35,122 nucleotides of DNA from Acidobacteriota bacterium. Its GTDB lineage: Bacteria; Acidobacteriota; Terriglobia; Bryobacterales; Bryobacteraceae. A program made the translations under genes and the position numbers. Below, piece by piece: positions 8,458-19,000 of the stretch. The notes beneath the pieces are model-generated. The model had not been told where the DNA came from and made no database searches. It saw nothing but the letters and a program-made list of their open reading frames with translations. How positions within the stretch are numbered: the first letter of the stretch is position 1; every line of letters begins with the position of its first letter. The stretch covers positions 1-35,122 of the forward strand of contig CANIVU010000094.1 in assembly GCA_947470805.1 (NCBI GenBank). Reading direction: 5' to 3'.

Positions 8458-9234
8458 GTGCCCGAACTACCCGAAGTCGAAACCATCGTCCGCGCGCTCG
8501 CGCCAAGAATCACAGGCCGCAAAGTGCTGTCGGCTGAGTTTTTCGCCCCCCGAGTCATGCGCGGCGCCCCGGAGCCCGACCTCGCCGGTCACACCGTCCA
8601 AGCGGTAACCCGCCACGGCAAACACATTCTCCTGAAATTCGACCACGGCACGTTAGCCATCCACTTAGGCATGACCGGCAAACTACTGATCGATGGCGAC
8701 CCCACTCCCTACCTCCGCGCCGAGTTCGTCCTGAGCGGCTGTCGTCTGTTATTCGACGATATCCGCCAATTCGGCCGTATGGCGTGGAGCCAGACGCTGC
8801 CAGAAAACGTAGCCCGCCTGGGCCCAGACCCCCTGGAGATAACCGCGCAAGACTTCGCCGCCCGCCTCCAGCAAAAGCGAGGCCGCATCAAAACCGTACT
8901 CCTCAACCAAACCTTCGTAAGAGGGCTCGGAAACATCTACGTCGATGAAGCCCTCCACCGCGCCGGTATCCACCCATTAGTCGAAGGCATAACAAAAAAG
9001 CGCGCCCAAAACCTCCACAAACAGATCGTAGTGATTCTGGAGCAAGCCATAGCGAGCGGCGGATCATCGATCTCGGACTATGTGGATACGGAGGGTCGCA
9101 AGGGATCTTTCCAGGACAGCCACCGGGTCTACGGCCGGGAAGGGGAGCCGTGCAGAGCGTGCGGAACCGAAATCCAGCGGATTGTCGTGACCCAAAGAGG
9201 CACCCATTTCTGTCCAAAGTGCCAGCGAGTGTGA
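8458..9234 (+). CDS. mutM: Formamidopyrimidine-DNA glycosylase (Fpg/MutM)
   Basis: A 258-residue base-excision repair enzyme that removes 8-oxoguanine and formamidopyrimidines and nicks the strand. The GTG start gives the diagnostic N-terminus PELPEVETI after Met removal, with the catalytic N-terminal Pro and following Glu. Other landmarks are HLGMTGKL, DDIRQFGRM, the H2TH region with VRGLGNIYVDEALHRAGIHP, and the C-terminal zinc finger with C232, C235, C252 and C255. All are intact. Translation is likely coupled to the upstream Rieske gene, since its stop and this start are contiguous. The tRNA promoter -35 box overlaps the mutM stop. Confidence 0.97.
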   Translation: MPELPEVETIVRALAPRITGRKVLSAEFFAPRVMRGAPEPDLAGHTVQAVTRHGKHILLKFDHGTLAIHLGMTGKLLIDGDPTPYLRAEFVLSGCRLLFDDIRQFGRMAWSQTLPENVARLGPDPLEITAQDFAARLQQKRGRIKTVLLNQTFVRGLGNIYVDEALHRAGIHPLVEGITKKRAQNLHKQIVVILEQAIASGGSSISDYVDTEGRKGSFQDSHRVYGREGEPCRACGTEIQRIVVTQRGTHFCPKCQRV

Positions 9235-9259
9235 CAGAGCGCCCCGACCTTGGTATAAT
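9231..9259 (+). promoter_or_regulatory. Near-consensus sigma-70 promoter of tRNA-Thr
   Basis: A -35 box GTGACA (9231-9236, 5 of 6 matches) and a perfect -10 box TATAAT (9254-9259) are separated by an ideal 17-bp spacer, 12 bp upstream of the tRNA 5' end. The -35 box overlaps the mutM stop codon. Confidence 0.85.
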
Positions 9260-9271
9260 AAAAGTCCTCGG

Positions 9272-9347
9272 GCCACCCTAGCTCAGTTGGTAGAGCACCT
9301 GATTCGTAATCAGGATGTCGCGAGTTCGACTCTCGCGGGTGGCTCCA
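9272..9347 (+). tRNA. tRNA-Thr (anticodon CGT)
   Basis: A full cloverleaf of 76 nt: acceptor GCCACCC/GGGTGGC, D arm GCTC..GAGC, anticodon stem CCTGA/TCAGG around loop TTCGTAA (anticodon CGT, reads ACG), T arm GCGAG-TTCGACT-CTCGC, discriminator T and an encoded CCA. No intron or mismatch is visible. The following 2 kb looks island-like, so the 3' half of this tRNA is a plausible integration site, although no second copy of it is seen within the window. Confidence 0.97.
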
Positions 9348-9369
9348 GATAAAATTCAAGTTCATCCGG

Positions 9370-9397
9370 CCCGCCTCTGGCGGGTCTTCGTGTTTTT
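9370..9397 (+). terminator. Intrinsic terminator after tRNA-Thr
   Basis: The hairpin CCCGCC-TCT-GGCGGG (9370-9384) is followed by a T-rich stretch with five T at 9392-9396. It lies 22 bases after the tRNA CCA end and is correctly placed to end the tRNA transcript. Confidence 0.85.
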
Positions 9398-9544
9398 GCG
9401 GTTACGTCGCCGGGACGGGTGGCGGTCTAGAAAGCCGCGTCTCGGAATCGAAGTGATTTCCCCAAAGCAGACGCCTCGTGGGCTGCTGAAGCCGATCAGG
9501 AAGCGCTTAGCCGCGACCAGGCGGCGCGTTGATAGACTCATTCC

Positions 9545-10039
9545 GTGGCCTGTCTAGGAGTACTCTTCGCGATTGAACCTGATGAGGCAACACGTTTACT
9601 GGCTGCGAAATCAGATGAGGCGATCCGCGCGATCGTGCAGGATGAAATCGAGGAACGTTGGGATGATGCCTGGCTCGTTGAAGTGGATAAGGCCTGGGAC
9701 GCGATTCATCGCTGCCTGTCAGACGGCACTCTTAGCCTGCACGGCGCCATCAACCCGAGTCGTCTCGCCATTCTTGGCGGCCGTCACCTTTACCGCGGCA
9801 ATGACTACATCATTTCGCTAGTGACTCCCAATGAAGCCAAGACAGTGGCTTCGGAAATCGCCACAATTGATGAAGCTTGGCTCCGCGGAAAGTACGATGC
9901 GATAGATGCGGACGACTACGGATGTCCGAAGTCCGGGGAGGACTTCGACTACACATGGGATTACTTTCAATTGTTGCCGCCGTTTTTCAAGAGGGCCGGT
10001 GACGCAGGGCGCTATGTGATCTTCACGGTCGACCAATAG
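9545..10039 (+). CDS. DUF1877 family protein (YfbM-like)
   Basis: A 164-residue cytoplasmic protein with the DUF1877/YfbM pattern: an N-terminal strand (MACLGVLFAIEPDEATRLL), the conserved segment VDKAWDAIHRCL, then SRLAILGGRHLYRGNDYIISLVTPNEA, and a C-terminal YVIFTVDQ strand. The length is normal for the family. The biochemical role of DUF1877 is not known; members are often scattered and near immunity or toxin genes. It starts with GTG and lacks a good ribosome site. Codon use is visibly less C-ending than in the surrounding chromosome, and it sits directly after the tRNA, both pointing to horizontal acquisition. Confidence 0.8.
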   Translation: MACLGVLFAIEPDEATRLLAAKSDEAIRAIVQDEIEERWDDAWLVEVDKAWDAIHRCLSDGTLSLHGAINPSRLAILGGRHLYRGNDYIISLVTPNEAKTVASEIATIDEAWLRGKYDAIDADDYGCPKSGEDFDYTWDYFQLLPPFFKRAGDAGRYVIFTVDQ

Positions 10040-10131
10040 TCACTGTGTTATCAGTGCGCACGCATTTGAATAGGACTCCATGCAGACGGCCAAAGTCTGA
10101 CCCACCAAGCACAAGCACCGCCAAGCTGACA

Positions 10132-10250
10132 ATGCTGATGCTCAACGAGAATACTCTTATTCGCGCGGTGCTGGGGGCACGCCTGCCGGGCTTGTTTCGC
10201 AAGCACGCTGGACAGGTCGAGTTCATGGTTCCCGACCTGGCGTTCCATCT
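10132..10250 (+). pseudogene. Decayed PIN-domain (VapC-like) fragment
   Basis: Reading from ATG at 10132 or 10138, the first ~40 residues follow the opening of PIN ribonucleases: LNENTLIRAVLGARLPGLF, then AGQVEFMVPDLAF, resembling DANxLIRAVLG...FxAPDxAF. The first catalytic Asp expected in DAN is replaced (NEN). Similarity stops near 10250; the same frame stays open to 10935 but runs over the Panacea gene in another frame and has no PIN character. It is most simply a truncated toxin remnant beside an intact toxin-antitoxin-like module. The assignment rests on a short motif. Confidence 0.45.
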
Positions 10251-10336
10251 TGGCGTTCAACTCCGGTCGGTTTCCGATGCAAATTCCCACCCGCAAGCCT
10301 GGCCCAGTCCGACCAGCATATACATCCTGCCGTACA

Positions 10337-10906
10337 ATGAAGTTGACCGAAATGATCCTGCGATTCAACGAACGGAGGGCTACCGAGGCCGCCGCCCAGT
10401 TTCTCAAACTCCGGGGCGGACGCATGAGCTATTTGAAGCTCATCAAGCTTCTGTACCTCCTCGACCGCGAGGCACTCTTGCGTTGGGGGCGTCCGGTCAC
10501 CACAGACCGGTACGTTTCCATGGACAACGGCCCAGTCGTCAGCCGGATCTACGGCCTCATCCGCGAGGAACCGCTACCCGGAACCGATCCGGTCTGGCGT
10601 CAGTACATCTCCGCCCCGAGCAACTACGAAGTAACCCTGACTACCCAGCCGGAAATCGACGAACTCTCTCCTGCGGAAGAATCCCTCATCGAAGAAATTT
10701 TCTCGATCTACGGGAAATTGAGCCGCTGGGAGCTCGTAAATCTATCGCACGACCTGCCCGAGTGGCAGGATCCGAATGGCAGTGCGATTCCGATCCAGTA
10801 CCGAGACATTCTTCGAGCAGGCAGCAAGACCGAGAGCGAGATAGCAGCGGTCGAAGCGGAACTGGAATCGCTAGTGGCGGCGGAAGCCATGCTGCAACCC
10901 GTCTAG
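10337..10906 (+). CDS. Panacea-domain (SocA-like, DUF4065) antitoxin
   Basis: A 189-residue protein with the Panacea/SocA-like fold: RMSYLKLIKLLYLLDREALLRWGRPVTTDRYVSMDNGPVVSRIYGLI (residues 29-74) matches the KLxKLLYxxDxxxLxxxGxP...YGPV signature. Panacea proteins are antitoxins that neutralise diverse partner toxins, or proteolytic adaptors as in SocA. The ATG at 10337 was chosen because the domain begins there; an in-frame extension to 10250 lacks family-like sequence. There is no clear ribosome site. A weak TATACA lies at 10319-10324. The next gene begins 4 bases after this stop, the tight spacing expected of an antitoxin-toxin pair. Confidence 0.85.
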   Translation: MKLTEMILRFNERRATEAAAQFLKLRGGRMSYLKLIKLLYLLDREALLRWGRPVTTDRYVSMDNGPVVSRIYGLIREEPLPGTDPVWRQYISAPSNYEVTLTTQPEIDELSPAEESLIEEIFSIYGKLSRWELVNLSHDLPEWQDPNGSAIPIQYRDILRAGSKTESEIAAVEAELESLVAAEAMLQPV

Positions 10907-10910
10907 CGAC

Positions 10911-11291
10911 ATGGAGTGTGGCGACACATTCCTGATGCCGGCCCCTGGCGGCGTAGCGACGCCGCACCTTTGGATCGTCATCACCCAGCCCGACCCTCCG
11001 TCTCATCTATGCGCCATCGTGAGCGTGACCACGCTGCGGAACAGTAAAGACCAGACCGTCCTGCTCAAGGTCGGCGATCATCCCTTCATTCGTCACGACT
11101 CGACTATTTACTATGGCGACGCAATGATTGTCGATGCACTGCGGCTTGAGAACGAAATCGCGGCTGGCCTGGCCCTTCGCCGGGATCGGTGCCCCGCCGA
11201 AACCCTCAAGCTTGTTCAGCAGGGTGTGACCGCTTCTCCGTTCACCAGGCCGAAGTTCCTGCGCTTTTGTCGGGATCGCTGGGGTCGCTAA
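10911..11291 (+). CDS. Putative toxin partner of Panacea antitoxin (126 aa)
   Basis: A 126-residue soluble protein beginning 4 bases after the Panacea gene. It opens with MECGDTFLMPAPGG, then HLWIVITQP, CAIVSVTTLR and TVLLKVGDHPFI, a run of short beta strands that recalls the GD..x..PxP opening of SH3-like MazF/PemK toxins. The C-terminal half (CPAETLKLVQQGVTASPFTRPKF) is helical. I do not recognise a catalytic motif. The toxin role is inferred from gene order, size and the known habit of Panacea antitoxins of pairing with unrelated toxins. It could instead be a second structural partner. Codon use matches the other genes of the post-tRNA segment rather than the flanking chromosome. Confidence 0.6.
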   Translation: MECGDTFLMPAPGGVATPHLWIVITQPDPPSHLCAIVSVTTLRNSKDQTVLLKVGDHPFIRHDSTIYYGDAMIVDALRLENEIAAGLALRRDRCPAETLKLVQQGVTASPFTRPKFLRFCRDRWGR

Positions 11292-11443
11292 GGAACAAAC
11301 GGCAAGCCTCCCTGCCGTCGGCAGTACCCTCGTGCCAATTGACCATCGACGAAACTACATCCCGAACGGGTAGAACCTCGTAGGCCCCCCCCAAAAAGCG
11401 ATGCCGGAACAGCCGCAATCCAACCTCCGCCGGTTCGCCCCAA

Positions 11444-12304
11444 TCACGACAAAGCCCCCTCCTCCTCCTCCCTTCTCACCCGCGCCCAAACATGCGTAAA
11501 CTCCGCCCCAAAAAAGAAAATCTGCGCCGAATAGTACACCCACACCGTCAACACCATCAACGACCCCGCCGCCCCATACGCCGATCCCACACTCGCCTTC
11601 CCCAAATACAACCCAATCAGCGTCTTTCCCAACGTAAATAACAACGCCGTCACCACCGACCCCGCCACCACATCCCGCCACGGCACCGTCTCATCCGGAA
11701 TATACCGGAACATCAACGCAAACAACCCCGCAATACTCGCAAACGAAATCAAAAAATTGAAAACCTCCAGCACCCCCGCCGGCACCGGCAACGCAGTCCC
11801 CCAAAAGCTCCCGATCGCCGCCAGCGTCGCGCTGAACACCAGCGTCACCATCAACAAAAATCCAATCGCCAACACCATCCCAAACGAAAACAGGCTCTCC
11901 CGCACCATCCGGTAAAAACTCATCGTCTGGTCGTTCCCGCTCCCCGCAATCCGGTTCAGCGCCGCCCGCAACTCTGAAAACACCCCGGATGCCCCGAAAA
12001 GCAGTGTCAATACGCTCACCGTCGACGCAAAAATACCCGACGCCGGCTGCCTCGCCGACTCCAATATCCCCTCCACCAACTGCCGCCCCTGGTCCCCCAC
12101 CATCCCCTGAACCTGGTACAGCAACTCGTTCTGCGCCGATGTCCGGTCAAACACCAACGCCGCAATCGCCACCGCCAGCAGCACCAGCGGCGACATCGAC
12201 AAAATCGTATAAAACGCCAGCGCCGCGCCCAATCGGGGCGCATCGTGCGCAATCCAATTCTCCGCGGTTGTTTGCAGACTCGGCCAAAGATTCGCTAAGC
12301 GCAT
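11444..12304 (-). CDS. YihY/BrkB family inner-membrane protein
   Basis: A 286-residue polytopic membrane protein of the YihY/BrkB (formerly misnamed ribonuclease BN) family. The signature follows the N-terminus: APRLGAALAFYTILSMSPLVLLAVAIAAL. Later motifs are FGASGVFSELRAALNRI, MFRYIPDETVPWRDVVAGS and YGAAGSLMVLTVWVYYSAQIFFFGAEFTHVWA. About six transmembrane helices are expected. The family role is unsettled; transport and envelope functions have been suggested. The ATG at 12304 is preferred, with a purine-rich GGGGGCGGG just upstream; a TTG at 12328 would add eight residues. It is divergent from the TPR/TamB-TamA operon, with about 100 bp between start codons. Confidence 0.9.
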   Translation of the reverse strand: MRLANLWPSLQTTAENWIAHDAPRLGAALAFYTILSMSPLVLLAVAIAALVFDRTSAQNELLYQVQGMVGDQGRQLVEGILESARQPASGIFASTVSVLTLLFGASGVFSELRAALNRIAGSGNDQTMSFYRMVRESLFSFGMVLAIGFLLMVTLVFSATLAAIGSFWGTALPVPAGVLEVFNFLISFASIAGLFALMFRYIPDETVPWRDVVAGSVVTALLFTLGKTLIGLYLGKASVGSAYGAAGSLMVLTVWVYYSAQIFFFGAEFTHVWARVRREEEEGALS

Positions 12305-12408
12305 CCCGCCCCCATCAATAGATAGCAAAACACACCATCCTGTTTCATTAGAAATGCGTAGGAAACGAACTCCCTCTGTGCCGCATCCAGAGTAGGTCGG
12401 AGGACTCT

Positions 12409-13008
12409 ATGCGATTTCGAATCATTCTATCGATTGCCGTAGCCTGCATAGGCGCCGCCGCGGACCTCAACCAGGGCCTGGAAAAATTCCGCTCCCGTGA
12501 CTACGCCGCCGCCGAAAAGGAACTCCGCGCCGTCGTCGATGACGACCCGCATAACACCGAAGCGCTCCGCGTGCTCGGCCTCGCTCTCGTCCGCCAGGGC
12601 AAGGCCGACGAAGCTCTCCCCGTTCTCGAAAAGGCCGCCGCCGCCAGTCCCGATTCCGCCGATGTCCAACTCGCCCAGGCCGCCGCCTTTGCCTCCGAAA
12701 AACAGTACGACAAGGCCACCGAACTCGTAGACGCCGCCACCGCCAAACAGGCCGACCACGCCGAACTCCCCTACTATCGCGGCATGCTCGCCGTCCTCAA
12801 AAAGCAGTACAAAGAAGCGGTCCCCCAACTGGAAACCGCCATCAAACAAGACGCCGAAAACGCCTACGCCTACTACTACGCCGGTCTCGCCTACAGCAAC
12901 ACCAAGCGGCCCGACAAAATGGTCGAGTCTTTCAACAACTTCCTTCGCCTCGAACCAAAAGCCCCCGAAGCCGCCAAAGTCCGATCATTCCTGAAGTCCA
13001 GCCGCTAA
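12409..13008 (+). CDS. Exported TPR-repeat protein
   Basis: A 199-residue protein with a Sec signal peptide (MRFRIILSIAVACIGAAA) and about five tetratricopeptide units, for example KFRSRDYAAAEKELRAVVDDDPHNTEALRVLGLAL and LPYYRGMLAVLKKQYKEAVPQLETAI. TPR domains are protein-binding scaffolds. With the signal peptide, it should work in the periplasm. A strong GGAGGA ribosome site lies 4 bases before the ATG. The next gene, the TamB-TamA fusion, begins 17 bases downstream in the same direction, so the two form an operon. The TPR protein is therefore a candidate periplasmic partner in outer-membrane protein assembly, although no interaction can be shown from sequence. Confidence 0.9.
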   Translation: MRFRIILSIAVACIGAAADLNQGLEKFRSRDYAAAEKELRAVVDDDPHNTEALRVLGLALVRQGKADEALPVLEKAAAASPDSADVQLAQAAAFASEKQYDKATELVDAATAKQADHAELPYYRGMLAVLKKQYKEAVPQLETAIKQDAENAYAYYYAGLAYSNTKRPDKMVESFNNFLRLEPKAPEAAKVRSFLKSSR

Positions 13009-13024
13009 CCCCACAAAGGATCCA

Positions 13025-16000
13025 TTGCGAACCAGGTTCATCCGCATCGCCGGCCTCACCGTCGGCGGTCTCGTCATCGCCGGCGTGGCGCTCCTTCACA
13101 CCCCGCCCATGAAGCGCCTGGCCCTCGCCAAACTCCAACGCGCCCTCGCCGCACAAGGCGTCCGCCTCCAAGCCTCCGGCCTCGACTTCAATCTCCTCTC
13201 TCTCCAGGCCAGCATGAACGGCGTCGTCGTCACGCCCGAACCCTCCCTTCCGCCGCTCGCCAAAATCGAATCCGTCTCCCTCAAACTCTCTCTCTGGGAA
13301 CTTCTCCGCGGCCACATCGTCGTCACCTCGGGCTCCCTGCTGCACCCCGAACTCTGGCTCGTCATCAATGCCGACGGCCTCTCCAACCTCCCCAAATCCC
13401 AAAACGCCTCCGGCGATTCCCTCCAATATCTGGCCCAATCCGTCACCGCCACCAACGGGTCCCTTCACATCGACGACCAGCAAAACGGCCTCAAAATCGT
13501 CCTCCCGCAATGGGACGTTCGCGTCGCCGGCAACCGCCTCACCAACCGCCACCGCGTGCAGTTTGATACCAAAGCCCAAGGCGCCGTCACCCTCGCCGGC
13601 CAGACCTATCCTGTCGACACCCTCCACACCCTCCTCGACGCCGGCCACCACGATCTCCGCATCGAAAAGCTCGACCTCCGCACCCCCGGCGCCACCCTCT
13701 CCGGCTCTCTCTTCCTCCTCGATTTCGACCAGCTCGCCCTCAAAGGCGATCTCGTACTCGACGCCCAGCCAGCCCAATTCCTCCCGCAATCCGCCGGCGA
13801 TGTCCACGCTGAACTCGCCATCACCGGCACCGCGAAAGCCCCGCTCGTCAACGCCCGCGTCCAAGCCAGGAACGCCGCCTGGCAGGCGTACAAAAACATC
13901 GATCTCAACGGCAATGTCGCCTACGATCCCCAGTCCAACGCCCTCACCGCCACCCAACTGAACGTAGTCTCTCCCTTCGGCGCTCTCAATGGCAATGGCC
14001 ACATCTCCCTCACCGCCACCGGCCCCAGCACCTTCCAGGGAACCGTCCAACGGGTCCCGCTCACCCGCTTCATTCCCACTCTCCACAGCACCGCCAGCGG
14101 CACCATCAACGCCCAATGGAAAGGCCTGGAAGTCTCGAAAGCCACCGCCACCGCCGCCATCACCCTGGCCGGCACCCGCGCCCCGGCCAAAGACGTCTAC
14201 CCGGTCGCAGGCAACTTCCGCGTCGAACGAAATGCAACCGGCACCACCGTCGTCCACGTCGATCGCGCCGCCTTGAGCGGCGTCGAATCCACCGGCACCA
14301 TCCACATCGACCCGCATCAACAGCTCTCCGGCCAGCTCGCCATATCCACCCCCAACATCGCCGCCCAGCCCTACAGCAAGCTCCCCGTTTCAGGCGGCGT
14401 CAAACTGAATCTAAACTTGAGCGGAACCGTCCAAAAACCCTCCGCCGCCTTCAGCTTCGCCGCCGCCAATCTCCGTGCCGAATCCGTCACGGACATCGCC
14501 GTCGCCGCCACCGGAACCGTCAACGCCGATCGGCTGGATCTCGCGCAGGCCTCCGTAAAATGGGGCGGCCAGGCCATCGACGCCCACGGTTGGATCGACC
14601 TCGCCGGCCCCCTCTCCCTCCAGGCCGAAGTCCGCCAAGCCAACATCCCCGATCTCCTCCAACTCCTCGGCCAGCCCGCCACCCCCATCACCGGCGCCCT
14701 CAATCTCAACGCCAGTCTCACCGGCACGCTCGCCCACCCCCTCGGCACCGCCTCCCTGAACGTAACCAACATCGAAGCCTACGGCGAACAGCTAGGCCGC
14801 CTCACCGCCACCGCCCGCTTCGACGCGAAAACCGCCACCGTCAACGATCTCCTCCTCGAAAAAAGCCCCACCGAAAAACTGCAAGGGAACGGAACGTACG
14901 AGTTCCAATCCCAGCGCTTCACCGCCTCTCTGAAGAGCGATCCCTTCCACCTCACCAAAGGCAACGTCGCCCTCCAAGCCGAAGCCAGCGGCACGCCGGC
15001 CCACCCCATTGTCAACGCCAGCCTCAAAGGCGACCTGCCCGACATCGGTCCACTCCAAGTAACAGCCGATCTCGACGGCCCCACCCTCCATGCCACCGCG
15101 CAAGCCCCAAAGCAAAACGCCAAAGCCGAAGCCCGCGCCTCCACCACCGCCCCCTACCCCTTCACACTGCAAGTCGACACCACCCAAACCGACCTCGCCA
15201 CTCTCCCCCAAAAGCGGCTCGAAGGCAAGCTAACCGCCCAGGCAACGGCAAAAGGCCAAGCCACCAACTGGCAAGACGCCGAAGTCACCATCCACACCGA
15301 ACCCCTCGCCCTGAAGCTCGACGGCCAACCCATCCAAACCACCGGCCCCCTCTCTGCCACCCTCCGCAACGGCGCCCTCGAACTCCAACCCGTAACCCTC
15401 ACCGGTCCCGGCACCCGCCTCACCGTCGAAGGCAAAGTCCCCGGCGCGCTCCAACTCAACGGAGCCGTCAACCTCGCAGCCGCCCTCTCATCCGCCTCCG
15501 GCGAACTCACCCTAGCCGGCACCGTCGATAGCACCCTAACGGCCGGCCGCTACAGCCTCGCCCCCCGCCTCGATCTCTCTCTCACCAACGCCGCCTACGC
15601 CCATCCCGACCTCCCGCCCCTCACCGCCGCCTCCGCCCGCGCCCATCTGGCCGATGGCAAGCTACAGCTCGAATCCCTCTCCGCCCTCTGGGCCGGTGCC
15701 ACCATCACCGGCACCGCCGAACTCCCCCTCGGCCTCCTCTCCGCCTCGCTCCCTTTCGATCTCGTCCGCAAGCCCGGCCCTGCCAGCGCCAATCTCTCCG
15801 TCAAAAATCTAGACTTCTCCCAGCTAAAAGGAATGCCCGGAACCGCCGGCGGCCAGGCATCTTTCCAACTATCCGTCGAAGCCGCCCGCCCGGACCTCGA
15901 AGCCCTCCGCGGCGAGCTGCGCTTTGATGCGCTCACCCTCCGCGCCGGCAAGTTCAATCTGGCCCAAAGCCAACCCTCCGTCCTCCGCATCGCCAACGGC

Positions 16001-19000
16001 ACGGTGCAAGTAGAACAGTTCCAACTCACCGGCCCCGCCGCAAAACTCGCTCTCTCCGGAACCGCTCAACTCACCGGCACCCAGCCCCTAAAACTAAGCC
16101 TCGAATCGAACGCCGACCTCGGTCTCCTCTCCGCCTTCACCTCCGCCATCCGCGCCCAGGGCCCCACCACCGTCGCCCTCAATATCGGAGGCACCATCAA
16201 TGCACCAGAGGCCGCCGGCTACCTGCAAATCACCGGTGCCGATGTCGCCATCGCCTCCCCCAGCCTCCAGGCCGAAAAGCTCAACCTCCGCCTCGATCTT
16301 GCCAAAAATCAGGTCACGCTCAGCAAGGTCTCCGGCACCCTCAACGGCGGCACCCTCCAAGGCTCCGGCGGCGTCACCCTCCGCGGTACCGAAATCGCCG
16401 CCGCCGCCCTCGTCCTCTCCTCCAATGGCGTCTATCTCGATTTCCCCGCCAACTTCAAAACCATGTCCAACGCGAATATCTTTCTTCGCACCAACGGCAA
16501 ACGGTTTCTCCTCGGCGGCGATATCGCGGTCGTCGATGGCCGCTATACAGAGACCCTGAATCTCGACCAGGGCCTCCTCAACGTGCTCAACTCCTCCGCC
16601 ACGCCCGAAGCCCGCGAGGACCGCTCCCCCCTCCTCGACCGCCTCGACTACGGCGTCGCCATCAAAACCCAGCACCCCCTCGTCGTCGACAACAACCTCG
16701 CCAAAGCCGAGCTCGACATGGACGCTCGCCTCACCGGCACCTACTACCGCCCCGGCCTCGTCGGCCGCATCACCATCGATGAGGGCGGCACCCTCAATCT
16801 CAACGAACGCAAGTACATCGTCGATCGCGGCGTCCTCACCTTCAACGACGAAAACAAGATTGCGCCGTCGTTCGACATCACCGCCAAAACACAGGCCTCC
16901 GGCTACGACATCACCCTCTCCGTCCAAGGCGCCGGCAAGGAACGCGAGACCACTCTCACCTCCGATCCGCCTCTCCCCGAACCCGACATCGCCGCCGTCC
17001 TCCTCACCGGCCGCACCATGGATGAATTGAGCGGTCGCGAAGGCGATGTCGCCAAGGAACAAGTCCTCTCCTACCTCACCGGCCGCGTCGGCGGCACCCT
17101 CGGTCGCGGCATCGAACAGGCCACCGGCATCTCCCAGGTCCGCATCGAACCCAACCTCATCGCCAACGAATCCGACCCCTCCGCCCGCCTCACCATCGGC
17201 CAGAATTTCACCCGCCAGCTCAGCCTCATCTACTCCATGAATCTCACCGATTCCGGTGACCAGATTCTCGTCGGCCAATACGACATCTCCAAACGCTTCC
17301 GCACCCGCGCCCTCAAACAGTCCGACAATACCTACCGCTTCGATTTTTCCCGCAAACAGGAGTTCGGCGGCACGCCACCCCCGCCTGCCAGCACCGCCGA
17401 GCGCGAGCGCAAAAAGATCGGCGACGTCCAATTCTCGGGCGAACAACTCTTCCCCCAGGAGCAACTCGCCAAGTGGCTCTCCGCGCGCAAAGGCAAAAGC
17501 TACGACTTCTTTAAGCTTCGCCGCGGCGTCGAACGCATCACCGATAAGCACGCTGGCGAGGGCCACCTCGAAGCCCGCATCCGCCTCACCCGCACTGTCC
17601 ACGATGGCCAGGTCGATCTCGATTTGAACGTCGAGCCAGGCCCCAAAGTCGACTTCGTCTACGAAGGCTACCGCCCCACCGGCGGTGTGCAGAAGAAGGT
17701 GCGCGAACAGTGGCTCGCCGGTGTCTTCGATGCCCAGCGGGCCGATGATGCGGCCGCCATTCTCCGCGACGATCTCCTCGCCCAGGGCTATCTCGCCGCC
17801 CGCATCGATCACGCCATCGAAACGCCCGAGCTCATCCGCAAACGAATCGTCTTCGATGTCCAACCCGGCGAAAAATTCACGTCGCCCAGGCTCGTCTTCC
17901 CCGGCGCCAAACCCGCCGAAGAGCCCGAACTGCGAAAGCTCCTGCGCCAACAAAAACAAACCCTTTCCGCCTTCACGCACCCCGAACAGGCCATCGATTC
18001 TCTGCTCCTCTATTACCGCGATCGCGGATACCTCGACGTCAAAGTCGCTAAGCCCGAAATCATCCTCGACGCCCCCACGAAATCGGCCACTGTCATCTAC
18101 CCCATTGCCGAAGGGCCTCTCTACCGCGTCGGCGCTGTCACCTTCACCGGCAACCAGGCCTACCCCGCGCCCGCCCTCCAGCAGGCCGTTACCCTCGAAT
18201 CCGGCAACAGCTATCTCCCCTCTCTCCGCGAAGAGTCCCTCACCAATCTGAAAGACCTCTACGGCCGTCGCGGCTACAACGACGCCGAACTCACCTACGC
18301 CCTCAACCGCCATCCCGAAACCGGCAAAGTCGATGTCGTCTTCGCCATCGCCGAAGGCCCGCAATCCGTGGTCGAATCGGTCGCCGTCAACGGCAACGAT
18401 GTCACCTCCACCGGGCTAGTCCAAAGCCAGCTGGAACTCAAAAAGGGCGACCCCCTGGACCTCCAGGTCTTGAGCCATTCCCGCCGTAATCTCTACACCA
18501 CCGGGGCCTACTCTCTCATCGATATTCAGCGCAACGCGCTCGAACCCGTCAGCGGCAAAAAGTCAGTTTCCCTCGACGTCAACGTCCGCGAAGTCCGCCC
18601 CTTTCAGATGAGCTACGGCGGCTACTTCGATACCGAACGCGGCCCCGGCGGCATCGTCGATTTCGCCAACCACAACTCCCTCGGCGCCGCCCGCGTCATC
18701 GGCGTCCGCGCCCGCTACGATGCCGACTTGCAGGAAAGCCGCCTCTACTTCTCCCAGCCGCTGCTCAAGAGCTTCCCTCTCCGCACCACCGCCTCTACCT
18801 TCGTCCGCCGCGAAGTCCGCGAAGGCTTCAATACGGACCGCCTCGGCTTCTCCATCCTCCAGGAAGCCCGGTTCCGCAAAGCATGGTTGCTCAACTACGG
18901 CTACCGCCTCGAACGCACGCGCACCTACGACATCGGTCCCGATCCCATCTTCGACGCCACCCTCCGCGTCGCCCCCTTCACCGCCTCCCTCTCCCGCGAT

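Noticed and set aside
10045-10935. A 296-codon open frame as a full gene
   Set aside because: Only its residues ~30-68 look like a protein family (PIN start). The remainder overlaps the Panacea gene in another frame and has shadow composition.
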